NCBI GenBank assembly: GCA_017506865.1
Contig: JAFCMP010000412.1
Coordinates: forward strand, 558,001 to 622,000
DNA: 64,000 nucleotides
Reading direction: 5' to 3'
DNA from: Tribonema minus
Taxonomy: Eukaryota > Sar > Xanthophyceae > Tribonematales > Tribonemataceae
Made by a program: the position numbers and the translations under genes. This document shows, one piece after another, positions 46,434 to 58,984 of the stretch. Numbering within the stretch: the stretch's first letter is position 1; every line of letters starts with the position of its first letter. Under the pieces are notes generated by a model, which was not told the origin of the DNA, did no database searches, and worked only from the letters and a program-made list of their open reading frames with translations.

Positions 46434-46918
46434 TATAGCATACTGTAAACCTGTAGCATGGAGCCAGCAGTATGGTCTGCAGCCGCTGTAGAGTGCGCCT
46501 GTGCTATGTATGTTCCGCGTGGCTCACGCGAGCTGTGATCACCAGGAATCCTTGTATTTCGGGAGCAGCAGGGTGGCCCAGCTGCATGTGCACAGCACCT
46601 GTCTGGCGGCTGCAGCCCTCAGAGTTGCATTGTGAATAGAGGCTTTGCATATCTCTGCCGTGCCGCCCTGGCGACTCTTCCTTGTATGCTGTGCCGTGTT
46701 GTACTGGGCATGATGTCTTCACTGGGTCCTCTGTAATTGCGACTGACTATTACGTGCTTCGGGGGGGGGGTGAGCCAGTGAACTTCAAATTGAACTGACA
46801 CTTGAAGTTAGGAACCTCCAATCGTGAGCTCCTCATCCTCATCCTTCAGTGAGCATATGCAGGCAATCATCCTTCAGTGAGCATATGCATGCTGCAGGCG
46901 CAGTTGATTTGAGCCACC

Positions 46919-48619
46919 ATGGCAGATGATAGCGATGAGGACAACCCGCTGCCGCGATGGCTGGAGGGCGACTCTCTGGCACCGCCATGCCAGGCCGGAT
47001 ACGACGTGGTACAAGCATTGCTGGAGTTCGCTGGGGTGACAGCGAAGGATATTGTCTATGATCTGGGCTGTGGCGATGGGCGCTTCTGCACAGAGGCCGC
47101 TGAGAAGTTCGGCGCGAGGTCATGCGGTAAGTAAATCAGTTTGCCGTGATTTGTTTCGTATTTCTATTTCGTGTAATATAGTGAAGGACATCCACTGGAA
47201 ATACGGACAAGTGTGCTCGATTGGCTCTCTGGTTTTTGTTGGAGGTGCCACGCATCCTGGAGTTTCAGCTGCCACCAAACCACACCTGAGCAGTGTGTCG
47301 TGGTCCAACTCGTGGAGAGCAGTTGTTTGTGTTGAGCTCTGCGTTGAGATGCGCGAGATCACCATTTCTGCCACTACATGCATATCGCAGTAAATTTTCT
47401 TACGATCCAGAAGTGCACAATGGTCGCAGGCGCTCATGACCCTCATGCTGCTATCTGTGTGCAGCTCGTGCTATGAGCAGTGGTGCTGCTGTACTCCATG
47501 GTTGCCCTCTGCATGAGTTAAAGTGTGCCATTGTATGTCAGTCAGATTTGCGCGGCAATTATCGCGATTGAGCGCCACTGGATTGCTGTTGACCATTTTG
47601 TTCTTAGCAGGGCCTTTAACAATCAGCGTGATCAAAGTGCGCGTTGCTGTTATGCTACAGGCATTGAAATCGAGGAGGACCTGGTGCAGTCGTTCAGAGC
47701 CGCTGTAGAGGCGAAAGGATTGCAGCAACGTGTGCGCGTGGTACACGGCGACCTGCTGGAGCAGGACCTATCGGGTAGGTACAGACGGGCACCCCCCCCC
47801 CTCTAGTGGGCAGCACACGCCGGACTGATGGCATGCCCAACATGTGATTATCATGTCTACAAGTATGACACGTGTTACCTTTTGAAGTGGTTGCAATGAG
47901 CTCGAAGTATATGTGCGCAGTGTATGTGTGACGCGCAAGCGACCTGTAGTGTAGCATTGGGTACATATGTATCAGCAGCGTTGATCACCGGGCTTCACCG
48001 AAGTCTGCACTCCTGGTGATCGTGCATATGACAACTTGACTGCACCACAATAGAGCGCGGTTGTACAGCTGGCAACTAGCGAAGCGAGCACAGTTTGTGC
48101 TCCAGACTTGCGCACCATAGTATAGGCACTTGGCTCATCGCTGTGTAGCACCCTGACCTTGAGCACTTCAATTTGGCGAGATGCTGCGGGCCATGTGTAT
48201 ACAATGTGTCAATAGGAACATCACACGGTATGAGGCGCCGTTGCCATCACTGCCTTGTAAGGATGGAACTGATGATGAAAGCTCGACCATTATTCGCAAA
48301 CTCTTGGTGGTTTTTCTATGACTGCATGAGACTCAGTTGCGTGCACATGAAAGCACTTACACGGTGCCTTTCAGCTCTTGGAACTGACACACTCTGCTTC
48401 TCTTGCGCCACTGCAGATGCCACCATCATCGTCATGTACCTGCTGCCTGAGGCCCTGGCCCTGCTCGAGCCAAAGCTCATCCGTGAGCTGTCCCGTGGCT
48501 GCGTCGTGGTGTGCAACACCTGGGGCCTCAAGAGCCTCGTGCCTGTCAGGCAGGCGGCAGTTGGGCCCTTCTCGCAGACCAACCTGCTGATGTACACGCG
48601 CGACAGCTTGCCACCATGA
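46919..48619 (+). CDS. Class I SAM methyltransferase, ATPSCKMT/FAM173-like
   Basis: Exons 46919-47126, 47661-47774 and 48417-48619 give 174 residues. Motif I is VYDLGCGDGRF, the acidic post-I end is GIEIEEDLV, HGDLLEQDLSDATIIVMYLLPEAL follows, and then LSRGCVVVCNTW. This order and the YLLP segment match the small FAM173/ATPSCKMT methyltransferases, which modify lysine of the ATP synthase c subunit in animals; archaea and bacteria have relatives. Here the substrate is unknown. There is no obvious N-terminal targeting peptide (it begins with acidic DDSDEDNPLP), so a mitochondrial site is not supported by the sequence. C-terminal end short but complete. Confidence 0.82.
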
Positions 48620-49958
48620 CTATACGGCTAGTCTTCAGAGAGCTGATATGTGGCTGGTGGCCAGTCTGGTTGGGGTCAGGGGCACGGGAGTGGTGGCAAG
48701 CTGACTCTGTTGAAGGCACGCAAAGCAACGCAGGGCGTTGTCAGTGTGGCTACAGAGAAACTACATGCGAGTTGGTGCTTCACGCGCAGTATATGCGCAT
48801 AAGCGCAGGTGACTCTCCCTCCCTGACGCTCACTGCAAATGGAGCGCAGCCTCAGGCACACGCATGTTGTTGTCACAGCTGGGCAGGCAGTGATGTGCTC
48901 TCATGCACCAACTTGAACTTGAAGATGCAGCTCGATCTACCCTGCAGGCTAGGGTATGGCAGGGTATTTGAAGGTGCAGCGTCAGTTCATTCCAGTCAAT
49001 GCATCAGACATTGTTTCAATGCTTCTTGTGAACATGTGTTTCATGGCACACGAGGTTGTGGTGTTTGACAGTGCAAAACTGCTGCTGACGTGTGTTGCAT
49101 CAAGATTGCACCCTTGCCTTGCGGCTGCATGGGGTCAAAGCAGCTGCAATGCCCCTGCCTGTAGTGCCTCCCAAATGGCATCAATTGCCAGAAGGCTGGC
49201 GCACCAATCCAGTGGCTTTGCTCAGGCAACAGTATATCTTCGGACAGCCAAAAACTGGTCCGTAATAGTAACGATTCAGCCCTTCATGGTACCAGACACA
49301 AGTGAGACAATCAGCATCCTGAAGTGAAGTATGTAGCGGGTTGATGTGATGGGCCTTTGTGTGTTGGCTGTTGCGGCCTGTAATGACTTTAAGGCCACGA
49401 AAGTCAGCAGCTCACCCAATGAATCACATGTTCCTAGATATTCTCAGTGGTGAAACTGGGCATTCAACATCAACATAACATAAGAAGCCAGCATAACAGC
49501 ACATGACGAGAAAAGCACTGCAGCAAAGTCCAGCCCATGCACTAACACAAAACCCATAAGTGTGGCAAGTTCTTACAAATAACTCGTTTGAAAAATAAGC
49601 ATGCACCTGACCAGCACCAATGTGAGGTGTGGTACATCAGCACGACACTGCAACAAGCCCAACGTATGGGAGCACCAGCACAAAAGAGCCACATACAGCA
49701 TGAACCAACTGTGAAGTGCCCTGTACTTATTTGTCGTATGTATGGCCTGTAGCCGATGCGAGCAGGCCCCTTCTCAGACGCAACCTTTGTACCACTATGT
49801 CAACTGAATGTGCATGCGCGGGTGCCCCTTGCGATCACGCCTCACCCTGGCCCTAACCGCCAGCTGCAACGGGCAAGCTGCCTCACCGCGCAGAAAACTG
49901 GCATTTGCGCAATGCCAGAGACACCGGTGCTCACAGCGGGGGGAAGGGGGGGGGGGGG
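48620..49958. other. Intergenic between convergent genes, no gene recognised
   Basis: Holds the 3' ends of the methyltransferase (+) and NDUFS4 (-). Short frames only; a G run at 49938-49958 lies just before the NDUFS4 stop on the plus strand. Confidence 0.5.
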
Positions 49959-52900
49959 CTACTTCTCTGGCTTCGGCCCGTGCTGTTCTACGGGAGCGGT
50001 GCCGTGGAAGTTGAGCGGGCGGAAGTAGTGGCTCGCGTTCGCTCCGGGGCGCACAAACTGCTTGGTCTTGGTCTTGTTCAACTTGAGGTCCGCGAGCACC
50101 GCCTCCGGCAGGAAGTTGTACGAGTACGACTTCTTGCCATAGAGGTTGTCGTACGTGTACTCGTTGGACTCCTCCAGGGTGTACCCCCAGCCCATCTGCG
50201 ATGACGAGAGGGCAATCACGGCCAAGTCAGCTGTTCGTGCTGCAGAAACGATGCACTCCGGAGACATTACAACGAAGCGAGCTCTGAGGTACGCTTACCG
50301 CCCAGCCCACGTCTGCCGCGGACGGTGAAGAATATGAAGCAAAATAAGGGCGCGTCACAGCAAGTGACGTCGGGACCCATGAGTTTACAGGCAGCCCAGA
50401 CGCAATGACAACATTAAGGCTATTAGTGCCAGTGCAGCAGAGGAGCCACAAGGCGTCAACATGTGCCCAGGTTGACTTTGCATCTGTCTGGTAGATGCAC
50501 AAGCACAATCCCCAGGAAACATGGTAGTCCCCCGCACTTGATTGATATCCCCTTACTGCCCATCTTTTCATCCCTGGCTGCTGAAAAGTAGAAATGGGGA
50601 GGGACAGGGTTAACCTGGGGTTATTACCCCCCTCCCCCTCCCCCTGCCCCCCCCCCCCCCCCCTCCAATCGGATGCAATGGTCAGTGTGCTGGTGGGCGT
50701 TCCTACAGTTTCTGACTGAGCCAGCAAAGGATGCCTGCAGAGCTTCAAGCGCATCTTCGTTGCCTTTTGGTCAAAGTTGAGCGCTGCGTGTGGCTCGGAC
50801 GTCGCTGCCCTGTGCTCTCAAACTAGCATGCAAGCCATAGCCTCTACAGCACTAAAAGAGAAAACATGGCGCCATGCTCACTATACCTTCTCGCGGAACG
50901 CGGGCTACACTTCCTTCACCACAACTGCGTACGTGAACCTACATGATCGGGTACGTCTGCAGGGACGACATCGCCACCCAGCCCGTGAGCGCAGTCATCT
51001 CTACCCAACCGTCAAGCGCGCTTGCAAAACATACAGGATCACGCTGAGTTGACATCCTTCTTGTCAACGAGAGGCAGCTGTTTGGCAGCACGTCATCACT
51101 GACAGCTGCAGTCGAGCACAGAGCGAGAGCTTTGATTGAACAAAGCATTGACACGGGTTTCCTTCCCACCTTCTCGCAGAACGCGATCGCCTTCTCCTTG
51201 TCCTCGAAGAGCATGTCGAGCGACGCGAGCGGGTCCGACGTCGCCGCCCAGCCCATGAGCGCGTTCGTCTCGAGCTCCTTGTGGTCGTCCCAGCGGATGT
51301 GCCACTTGACGACGTTGTGCCGGAACGACGTCATGGACGACTTGGCGTTCTGCGAGATGGTCACCACGCGCTTGCGGTGGTTCTCCGGCTGCATGGCGAG
51401 CACTGCCACCTCCTCCTTGTTCTGCGGCGTGCGCCCCGGGAGATCCGGCAGCGCGGCGACGTGCTCCGGTACAACTGCAGGCGCCAGTATGAGAAGCGGC
51501 GTGGTGAGTAAAAAGGGATGACTGCGGCGCCAGTGTCAGAAGCAGCACGGTGAGAGCAGGAAGTTGCTAGGCGTGAGATGTGCGCACGTTGGTGTCAGGT
51601 CGTCGTGCATTGGGCCATGGATGATGAGAAAAGGAGGCTGCTTCGCATGAGGCGCGCGCGCTTTGGTTTCGTCGTCTGCATGACGCCGCTGCAGCACAGA
51701 CAGATGGAAACTGCCGTACGGGAGGGGTGTGCACACGATCCACAGCCATGAAGTTCTCGAAGTTGTATCAGGGTCTGGAAAGCTCATTGTGGTGGGATCG
51801 CTTGCTGACTGGATGCTGAGCGTGAGCTGCGGCCACACGGCCAGCATCATAATCTGTTGTTGGTGATGTGCATGCTGCTGCATGAACCAACATGACATGT
51901 CATGGTCTGAGGGTATTGCCGTGACCTCGCCGCAGCCGCTTGCACTGAGACCACAATTACAAAGAGCCTCCAAGCCTGATGAGAACAACACATCATGTGA
52001 GCATGACGGCGGTCCTCATCCTAATCCTAATGTGCTGCAGCCATTAAGCCCCTTCCTGCCACATAACTGTGCCTGTCAATCGTAAGCAACAGCAGTCTAA
52101 AACTGTCTTGCAAGACAGCAACAGGGTGGCATAATGATGACCTGCATGTTGAGCGGCGCCAGCTCAGGCTCACCCTGAAGCATGCGCCGACACAGCTGAG
52201 ACACGCGGCCGCACTGGCAGCAACCAGAGTAACACAAAACTGCCAACTCTGCATCGTATGCGACGATGCCAGCAAATGTGATGTGCCATCAGCAGCATGA
52301 TCTTCTTCTTGGGAGTTCAGGGTTCTAAACTATGCTACCTGAGCAACTTGAAACTAACACGATCTGGACAAGACGCTTGGTAATACTGCCTCCATGTAAT
52401 ACATGACTCCACGTGATACATCCTTGGGAGAGGAGTCTTCAAACAGCTCAAACGAAGCCGCACAGCACGCTGCTGAACCTGGCGTCACTGCCGTACTCGT
52501 CAAAACTCTGCTTCGGAACTTGCATATGTTACTATCATTGAAGACAATAGGATTGAAGAGAGCAAAACAAACTCCCTGCTATACATGGTACACGGGGGTG
52601 CGCAGTGCGCAGTGCGAGTATGCTGCTGGGCAGGACCTTTCCGGAGCTTTTGACGTAGGTTTGTGTCAGAACGGATATACAGCTGCCCCATTAATGACCT
52701 TCGACAACATAGGGAAGGCAACTTCGTCCAGAGCACAGCATGTCAACGCTGAACACACTGCGGTAATTGCGAAGCTCCTCTGGAGTGTTTGCATGGTGAG
52801 CTTTTGACAAGAGGCGCATCAGACGGGTGTGCATCTTAAAAGCATCACTGGCTTGACTCTTACCCTTCAGACGACGCGCCTTTCTAGCCTTCTCCGCCAT

Positions 52901-53026
52901 CTTCTCGACCACCTCGGGATCGGGCTTAGGAGGGGGAGTAGCAGGTGCGTTACTGCTGAGGACACGCACAGCTCCTGCCCGAGACCGCTGCGCTCCGCGC
53001 AGACCACATCTAGTAGCTGCCAACAT
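49959..53026 (-). CDS. NDUFS4: NDUFS4, complex I 18-kDa subunit, 3 exons
   Basis: Exons 53026-52864, 51474-51170 and 50195-49959 give 234 residues, phases consistent. The N terminus (MLAATRCGLRGAQRSRAGAVRVLSS, rich in R and lacking acids) is a typical mitochondrial presequence. The core has the ETC complex I conserved region: KWHIRWDD, NALMGWAATSDPLASLDMLFEDKEKAIAFCEKMGW, then YNFLPEAVLADL and a C-terminal HYFRPLNFHG segment also seen in algal homologs. NDUFS4 is an accessory subunit at the peripheral arm needed for assembly and stability. The link of exon 1 to exon 2 rests on phase, targeting sequence and position. Intron 2 holds a degraded copy of part of exon 2. Confidence 0.88.
50640..50663 (-). 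repeat. C/G homopolymer in NDUFS4 intron 2
   Basis: A CCCCCT repeat followed by a C run on the plus strand. On the sense strand it is a G run, so it is not a polypyrimidine tract here. Confidence 0.8.
50945..51010 (-). repeat. Degraded copy of NDUFS4 exon 2 in intron 2
   Basis: The plus-strand sequence around CGCCACCCAGCCCGTGAGCGC resembles the exon 2 part coding for NALMGWAATSD (51230-51280), about 280 bp away. A weaker trace lies at about 50788-50830. Confidence 0.6.
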
Positions 53027-53175
53027 AGCGTCTCACCGCCTCCAAGCGCTTCCTTCTGCAACTCTCCAACTCACTCCCGCACACACTGGTTAAATAGAGT
53101 GGGTCTAGAAGTTTAAACTCTCAAATTGAAGTTGTGCGTTGAAGTTCTGGGGATCACAGTACTGTGAGCTGTGCT
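53027..53175. promoter_or_regulatory. Shared NDUFS4/PPCDC promoter region
   Basis: 149 bp separate the divergent start codons of NDUFS4 and PPCDC. No TATA box is evident. Confidence 0.5.
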
Positions 53176-55260
53176 ATGCCGGAGGATAGCGAGGGAGAGC
53201 GGCACTTGCACAGACCTCGGATTCTGCTTGGCGCTACTGGCAGCGTTGCCACCGTAAAGATCCCCAGGCTGGCACTGCTGCTGCAAGAGTTTGCAGATGT
53301 GAGTGAGGTTCAACTGGCTTTCGAAGGCGCGCAGGTTGGCATAGGTGCACTTGTCTGGCAACCATTTTATTGTATCTAAAGACCAGCGATCTGCACCCGG
53401 CATTGAAGGCGATTGCTGTGCTTCTTAGGTGAAAATCATCGTGACGAAGGCCAGCAGGGCATTCCTGGATTGTGCCAGGGACTACGATCGACCATCGTAT
53501 GATGCTTGGTCCGCGCTGGAGCCACCTATGGAAGTTCTTGCAGACGAGGGGGAATGGGGTATGTGGAGCAAAGTTGGCGACCCCGTACAGCATGTGCAGG
53601 TGAGCGACATGGGCTAGCATGCGTTTGCATTGGACCACTGCTGTTGAAGCTGGGCTTCATGCCTCTTTACGCTATTACTACTGGCTGCTACTTCAGAGCT
53701 TCATAGTGAAACAGTACAGACACGTACACCTGCAGCAGCAGCAAGCATGTCTCCTGTGTGCGGCCCCACCACAGGCCTCTACAGCCAACCTTTTGCGCTG
53801 ACACACATGTGGCACAAGTGTCATGCATTCGGTTGTGCAGTTAACACACTCTCTTGATAATGCAATTGAGCCGAATTTCACGCCGTGCTTACATGTGTGA
53901 GTCTGGCTATCATGTTGGCAGAGTATATGGTTGCCATCATCAGGCTCTGGGCCAGAGAATCTGGTCGTGATGATTCACTGATGATTGGCAGCAAATGCAC
54001 CGCGGCGCTTGCTGTTCATCCATCGCCAGCCACGCCTGCATCTTGCTTCCATGCCACTGCTTTCGAGCCACAATATGCAGCCAAACGTGCGTGGCTGCGC
54101 ATCTGGTATGCTGCGCGGCGGTTCTGCGCTTCCCATGAGTCATGACGGCATGCTGCTGAACAGCTTTCCTCGCTTCCCCCTCATCCAGTGGGGGAAATTA
54201 TGATGCCCTGTTTATGACACTCACCTGCTGATCGCCGTGAATCTTTGCAAAGGCAGCTGCGGGAGTGGGCTGACCTGCTTCTCATAGCACCACTGTCAGC
54301 AAACACCCTGGGCAAACTCGCCAATGGGCTTTGTGACAACTTATTGGTGAGTGACTTCAAGCGTGCCGAGTGTTGATTGATAGAGAGTACACGACCAAAG
54401 CTGACTGTAATGGCAGTAAGTGCAATTCCAAGGATTAGCAGATGATCGCTGTTAGACGCGACTTCGTGTGTAATGCAGGGGATAGGCATCATGTCATGCC
54501 ACAGTTTGAAGTTGCCTTTGTCTATATGAAGTATGTTGTTGTACGCAGTACAGTCATGCATCATCTCTCTACCTCAGCCACACGGGCTGACAAGACCAGA
54601 ATGTCACGGTTGCTTTGACTGTGCCCTGCATTCAATGCGCCGCTTCCGAGATCAAGAGCTATGCATCTGCTGTTGCATGGTCACAACCGCTCTCGCTCTG
54701 AAGCATAGCAGAGAGCAGTTGTCACCAGCAGTGAACCCACGCTGTGCAATCTGATGTTTCACTGCACACGCATGCGTGCGTGCTTACTGCCAATCAACAC
54801 ACCCGCACGGGCGGCGCAACGCGCTGCATGGCCCCGGCAGCGTTGCCATTATTCTTAGCGACGTTACTGTTTGTTGGGTGACCAACAGCTCTCAACTCAA
54901 GCCAGCTGCAACTGCATTGGTGATCAAGGCAGCGTACCACAAGATGCCCCCCGTGCTGCCAATGGAGCTGACGCACCGCGTTCCACACCGCACTCTCGCG
55001 CGCAGACGTGCGTCGCACGGGCGTGGGACGTGACGAAACCGCTCATCGTCGCCCCCGCAATGAATACGCACATGTGGAGCCACCCACTGACGGCGCGCCA
55101 CTTGGCATCGCTTGGAGTGCTGGGCGTCACAACTATCAGTCCCGTCGTCAAGACCCTGGCTTGCGGTGACACCGGGACGGGAGCGCTCGCTGATGTTGCG
55201 GACATCGCTGCCGCCGTCAGGGCTGCGCTTTTGTCTGACGCAGCAGACGGCGCAGGATGA
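53176..55260 (+). CDS. PPCDC: Phosphopantothenoylcysteine decarboxylase, 4 exons
   Basis: Exons 53176-53298, 53429-53599, 54257-54346 and 55006-55260 give 212 residues, the usual family length. This flavoprotein makes 4'-phosphopantetheine in coenzyme A synthesis. Motifs: ILLGATGSVATVK at the FMN site, VTKASRAFLD, the catalytic histidine in DPVQHVQLREWADLLLIAPLSANTLGK (His before VQL), NGLCDNLL, the substrate motif PAMNTHMW, and the reductive cysteine in LACGDTGTG. All key residues are present, so it should be active. All introns are phase 0. It is a lone eukaryotic decarboxylase with no fused synthetase. Confidence 0.93.
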
Positions 55261-56699
55261 TGCTGGCACGGAAGGGAGTGGCTCAAATCATCTTGGAACG
55301 AGAGGTGCCCACGCGCGTTTGTGTGCACACAGGCACATCCAGTGATGGCCACCCTGAGTTGCTGTAGTGTGCCATGATGCAATACAGATGCTGCACATAT
55401 GTACAGTCATGGTCGACGTTGGCCATGATGCCATAGTTGCTGAACTGTATGACCGTTGTTAATGTTAATTCTGCCATGACCTTTTCTGAGCTTTGTATGG
55501 CCGTTGGCTTCGTGTGTGCTTTGTCTTCTTGTGTTGTTTGTGCTGATGGAGAGTTGAAGGTTTGTTTTCAAGAGCTGCAACAACGTACACTACTTCAGCT
55601 CGTGTAACAGTGTTGTGTGTCCATGCGTACAACCGTGCATTTCTGCACATCATAGTCTTGAAGAGTGTGCTGGTATGCGTTCATGCATACTGCAAGTATG
55701 AAGCAACAGATTCTGCCAATGCAGGCATTGTAAGGCGCAAATGTAACAAACTTTGCGCACTTCTGATGCAGCATGCCACCAATACAGCGCTCTCGTGCCG
55801 CCGACCCAAACAGCCGTTGAGATCGTTGCCTGCAAGTTTGCACGATGACGAGCGCACACCAGTGACAGGACCAGCTGTCTTACAGGTCACTGCTCCGACC
55901 GCAGTGGCAGCAGCGCGCGCATCTCCGCCTTCTACTGGCTGTGCAGCTCAGAGATTAGCGCAGTACGCGCTCGCTCGCGCTGTGTTGTGATGCCGTCAGT
56001 CTCCGCCTCCGGCAGCTGTTCGGTGTCCCCGATCATGCTGGTGCCCAGTGACCACTCCGCTCCCGCGCCGTCAGCCTCAGCTGCCGTTGTCGTCACTGCT
56101 GCGGAGTGCAGTGCCGCCGGCGTTGATGCCACAGCAGTGCTGTCACCATCCGCAGCCTGTACCGCAGCTCTTCCGCCGCCGCTGCCGTCGCAGGCACTTT
56201 CAGCGACAGGTCCGCTTACAACACGGCGCTCCACAGCACCCACTGCCATCAGCAGTCAGGCGAATGCTGCCTCCGTGCCACAGCAGCGCTGTACAAAAGC
56301 GGTGGCTGGTGCGCACGGCGCAGCATAGCGCGCGCTGCGGCAGCCCTCGCGCACTTCTCAGAGTCGACAGCGCAGCCCGCAGCGTGAGCAGCACCGCCAT
56401 CAGCGGCCGCTCCAGCAGGCTTATGTGCCCACCGTCCTACGGCGGCACAGGTGCGGCGCTAGCGGCACGTGTGCTCTCGGCTTTGGTGGCAGTGAGAACG
56501 GCGTCATCATGCGCTGGGAAGCGCGAGAAACTCCACCAGACTGCGTTGCACGCTGGCAGCAGTTTGTGCAGCCGCTGCGGCAGCGCCCCACGGGATGGCA
56601 AACCTCTCCAACTCAAGGGAATGCTGACCACAATGAAGCGCGTATACACGGACTGCCCACGGGACAGACGCCTGCAGGGACCGCGACTTGTTCCGCGTC
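55261..56699. other. Intergenic, A/P-rich frames, no gene recognised
   Basis: From about 55.9 kb the sequence becomes GC-rich and several frames on both strands stay open with Ala/Pro-rich products, typical of base composition rather than coding. 56490-56690 is a first, poorer copy of the repeat unit described at 56700-57499 (it shares the codons for TTMKRVYTDCPRD). Confidence 0.5.
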
Positions 56700-57499
56700 G
56701 CGCACATCCAGTACCTCAAGCCCTCCATCATAACGCTGCCGGAGTTGAGTTGAAGTTTCCGTCGGCCTCTCGCCGTATAGTGCAGCAGCAGTCGCATCTG
56801 CGTAGACGGCGACTTCCCCGCCACAACGGTGCTGCAGGAGGGTGTCGCGGACCGCGACAGGACGCTTCAGTGCGCCACAAACGCGACGGTCATGGTGGCG
56901 GCCGCATTGCTGGCGCCCTGCGCCCACTGGCAGGCGTTCCACAGCATGGCGAACCTGAGCGACCGCATGCCAACCACCATCAAGGGCACCTACACGGACT
57001 GCCCGCGGGGACAGGCATCGCAAGCTCTTCCGCGCGGCCCACGCCAAGTATCTCCGCCAGTTCTACAACGCAGGAGTTGACGTATTCGTCGGCCTCGTTC
57101 GTCAGTGAGATGCGAACAAGTACGTCAATTCCCGCGTTGTACAGCGCGCGGAGATGCTTGACATGGGCAGCGCGAGAGCGTTGCGGTGCTCGTCCCGCGG
57201 GCAGTCCGTGTATATGCCCTTTGCAGTGGTCGGCATTCGGTTGGACAGGCTCGTCGTGCCTTGCAGCGCCTGGCCGCCGGGGCGCCAGCTCAACGGTCTC
57301 CACCCATGACCGTTGTGTTGGTGGAGCACTGAAGCGTCCTGTCGAGGTCCGCGACGCCCTCCTGCAGCACTGTTGTGACGGGGAAGTCCGCCGTCTGCGC
57401 CGATGCGGCTGCTGCCGCATTATTCGGCGAGAGGTATGTAGACGATTGCGTCAATCTAACTCCCGCAGCATAGAGGGCTTGGAGGTACTGGATGTGCGC
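56700..57499. repeat. Large imperfect palindrome of broken gene units
   Basis: Left arm 56700-57084 and right arm 57121-57499 are inverted copies with a spacer of about 36 bp. Each arm codes in pieces for the same protein segment: FPATTVLQEGVADRDRTLQC, then LSDRMPTTIKGTYTDCPR, then RAAHAKYLRQFYNAGVDV. Both need frameshifts to read through, and the right arm has a stop, so these are remnants. The family is not recognised. Confidence 0.75.
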
Positions 57500-57723
57500 G
57501 GCTGCTGCTGCTGCTGCCGCCGCTCAGCTGCGAGCCGGTGAAGAGCAGGTCGCGGTGGGCGCTGTAGGTGGATGCATTGGCGGCGTTGACCTCGTTGATT
57601 GCGCGCTCTCGGCAGCGGTCACCGTGCAGCGCCGCATGGCGGTCAGCGCTGCGCGCACCTCTGCCTGGCTAGAGGGGTCGGGGAGTTTGACGCCAGCATG
57701 GCGATAACGGCGTCGCTTGAAAG

Positions 57724-58308
57724 ATGCGCGCTGCCGGCAATGACACACTCTGTGGCAGCCTGCTGAACCACCAGGTTCTCCATCTGCGCAGCGCCGTCTG
57801 GCCACAGATCACCTTTGCACGCCGGAAGGCTGTTTACGTGTCGTGCAGATTGCTGCCATTGCAACGTTCCAACATCACTGGTGTCAGCATTTACAAATGG
57901 AGACATGCAGGTTTGTCAACAGGCCATGGCCACGGTGGCGAGCACAGCCCCTCTCAATCACGTGTTACCGCAACTGCCAATGTTTTTCGAAAGCATGACA
58001 TTGTGGACATTTTCTCTGTAAATTGGCACAGTGAGGTTATGCGCTGTGCTGTTGTGTACGTTGAGGCCACCGCCGTAAGGAGGGCAGTGCAAAGGTACAC
58101 TGAAGGTGTAGCAGCAACGCCTCTGCTGCAGCCTTCTGCCCCTGCCGCGGCCACTTCTGCACCTGCGGTGCCGCTGCCCGTCAGGAAGTCGGCACGTGCT
58201 TCGCGTCCATCCCGCAAGGCCGCCGAAGCTGCCGGTGACGTCGATCACACCGCTGCAGCGCCACATGGCCCACCTGCGTTTTTGAAGCATTCACACACGG
58301 AGACATGA
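57724..58308 (+). pseudogene. Unknown gene fragment with RKSARASRPSR motif
   Basis: An open frame of 194 codons. The last half (ATAVRRAVQRYTEG, then VRKSARASRPSRKAAEAAGDVDHT) has a related minus-strand copy at 58985-59260, where the same motif reads RKSARAPRPSRNATEAAADVDHT after a frameshift. Amino-acid-level likeness between the two copies suggests both come from a once-coding sequence. Function unknown; it could be part of a mobile element or a multigene family. Confidence 0.35.
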
Positions 58309-58640
58309 GGGTTATCAACAGGCTCGGTGATTGTTGGTGGTGAGCACAGACCCTGTCAATGAAAACGAATCAAAAGATTGCAGAGCTCTAGGTGACAAGG
58401 AGTGGTTAGCCGCAAGTGCCTTCCAGCGATAACCGTGGTCGCCGCTGCTGCAGCAATTGGCCACGAGTCCAACAGTGCCATCATATCAACAGTAGTCAAA
58501 AAGACTTCTTTGCGCAAGCTTTTTAGCGTTCGAGGCATGGGTGTTCAGTATGGAAAGGTCTCACGTGTTCGGTATCACACGTGTTGCCGCAACTGCCAAT
58601 GTTTTTCGAAAACATGACATTGTGGAAATTTTCAATGCAA
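57899..58640 (+). repeat. Direct repeat split by an insertion
   Basis: 57899-57964 (GGAGACATG, GTCAACAGGC, GAGCACAG) recurs at 58299-58363. The following block 57960-58015 (TTACCGCAACTGCCAATG, then TTTTTCGAAA) recurs at 58577-58632. In the second unit the two blocks are separated by about 210 bp of other sequence. Confidence 0.75.
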
Positions 58641-58984
58641 AAGGGCACTGTATCTAAGGCAAGGGGCATTGCATCACACTTAAAAGCACAGCTTGGAGTC
58701 TGCTTCATACTTCCGCGAGATTGCTGCTGAATTCAGATGCAGCTTTGACGTGGTGAGAAGAGACCGCATGAATTTCTGGTTGTTGAGTAACATCATAACA
58801 TGCTGCACGCCCAAAATCCATTTAATCACAAGTAGGTCATTCGCCATACACCATGGCACTCTTGTGTGGACACTGACGCCTGAACAGCAGGAATGTCCGG
58901 CGCCGCGTGTCCAGCGGGTGTGTTAGGAATGTAACGGCCATGTTCTGTCACATGTTTAGTGCACTAGCTACTAAACTTTCATAC

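Noticed and set aside
56048-57541. A 497-codon plus-strand open frame
   Set aside because: It runs through direct and inverted copies of the same unit, so it reads one unit in sense and the other in antisense; it cannot be a conserved protein.
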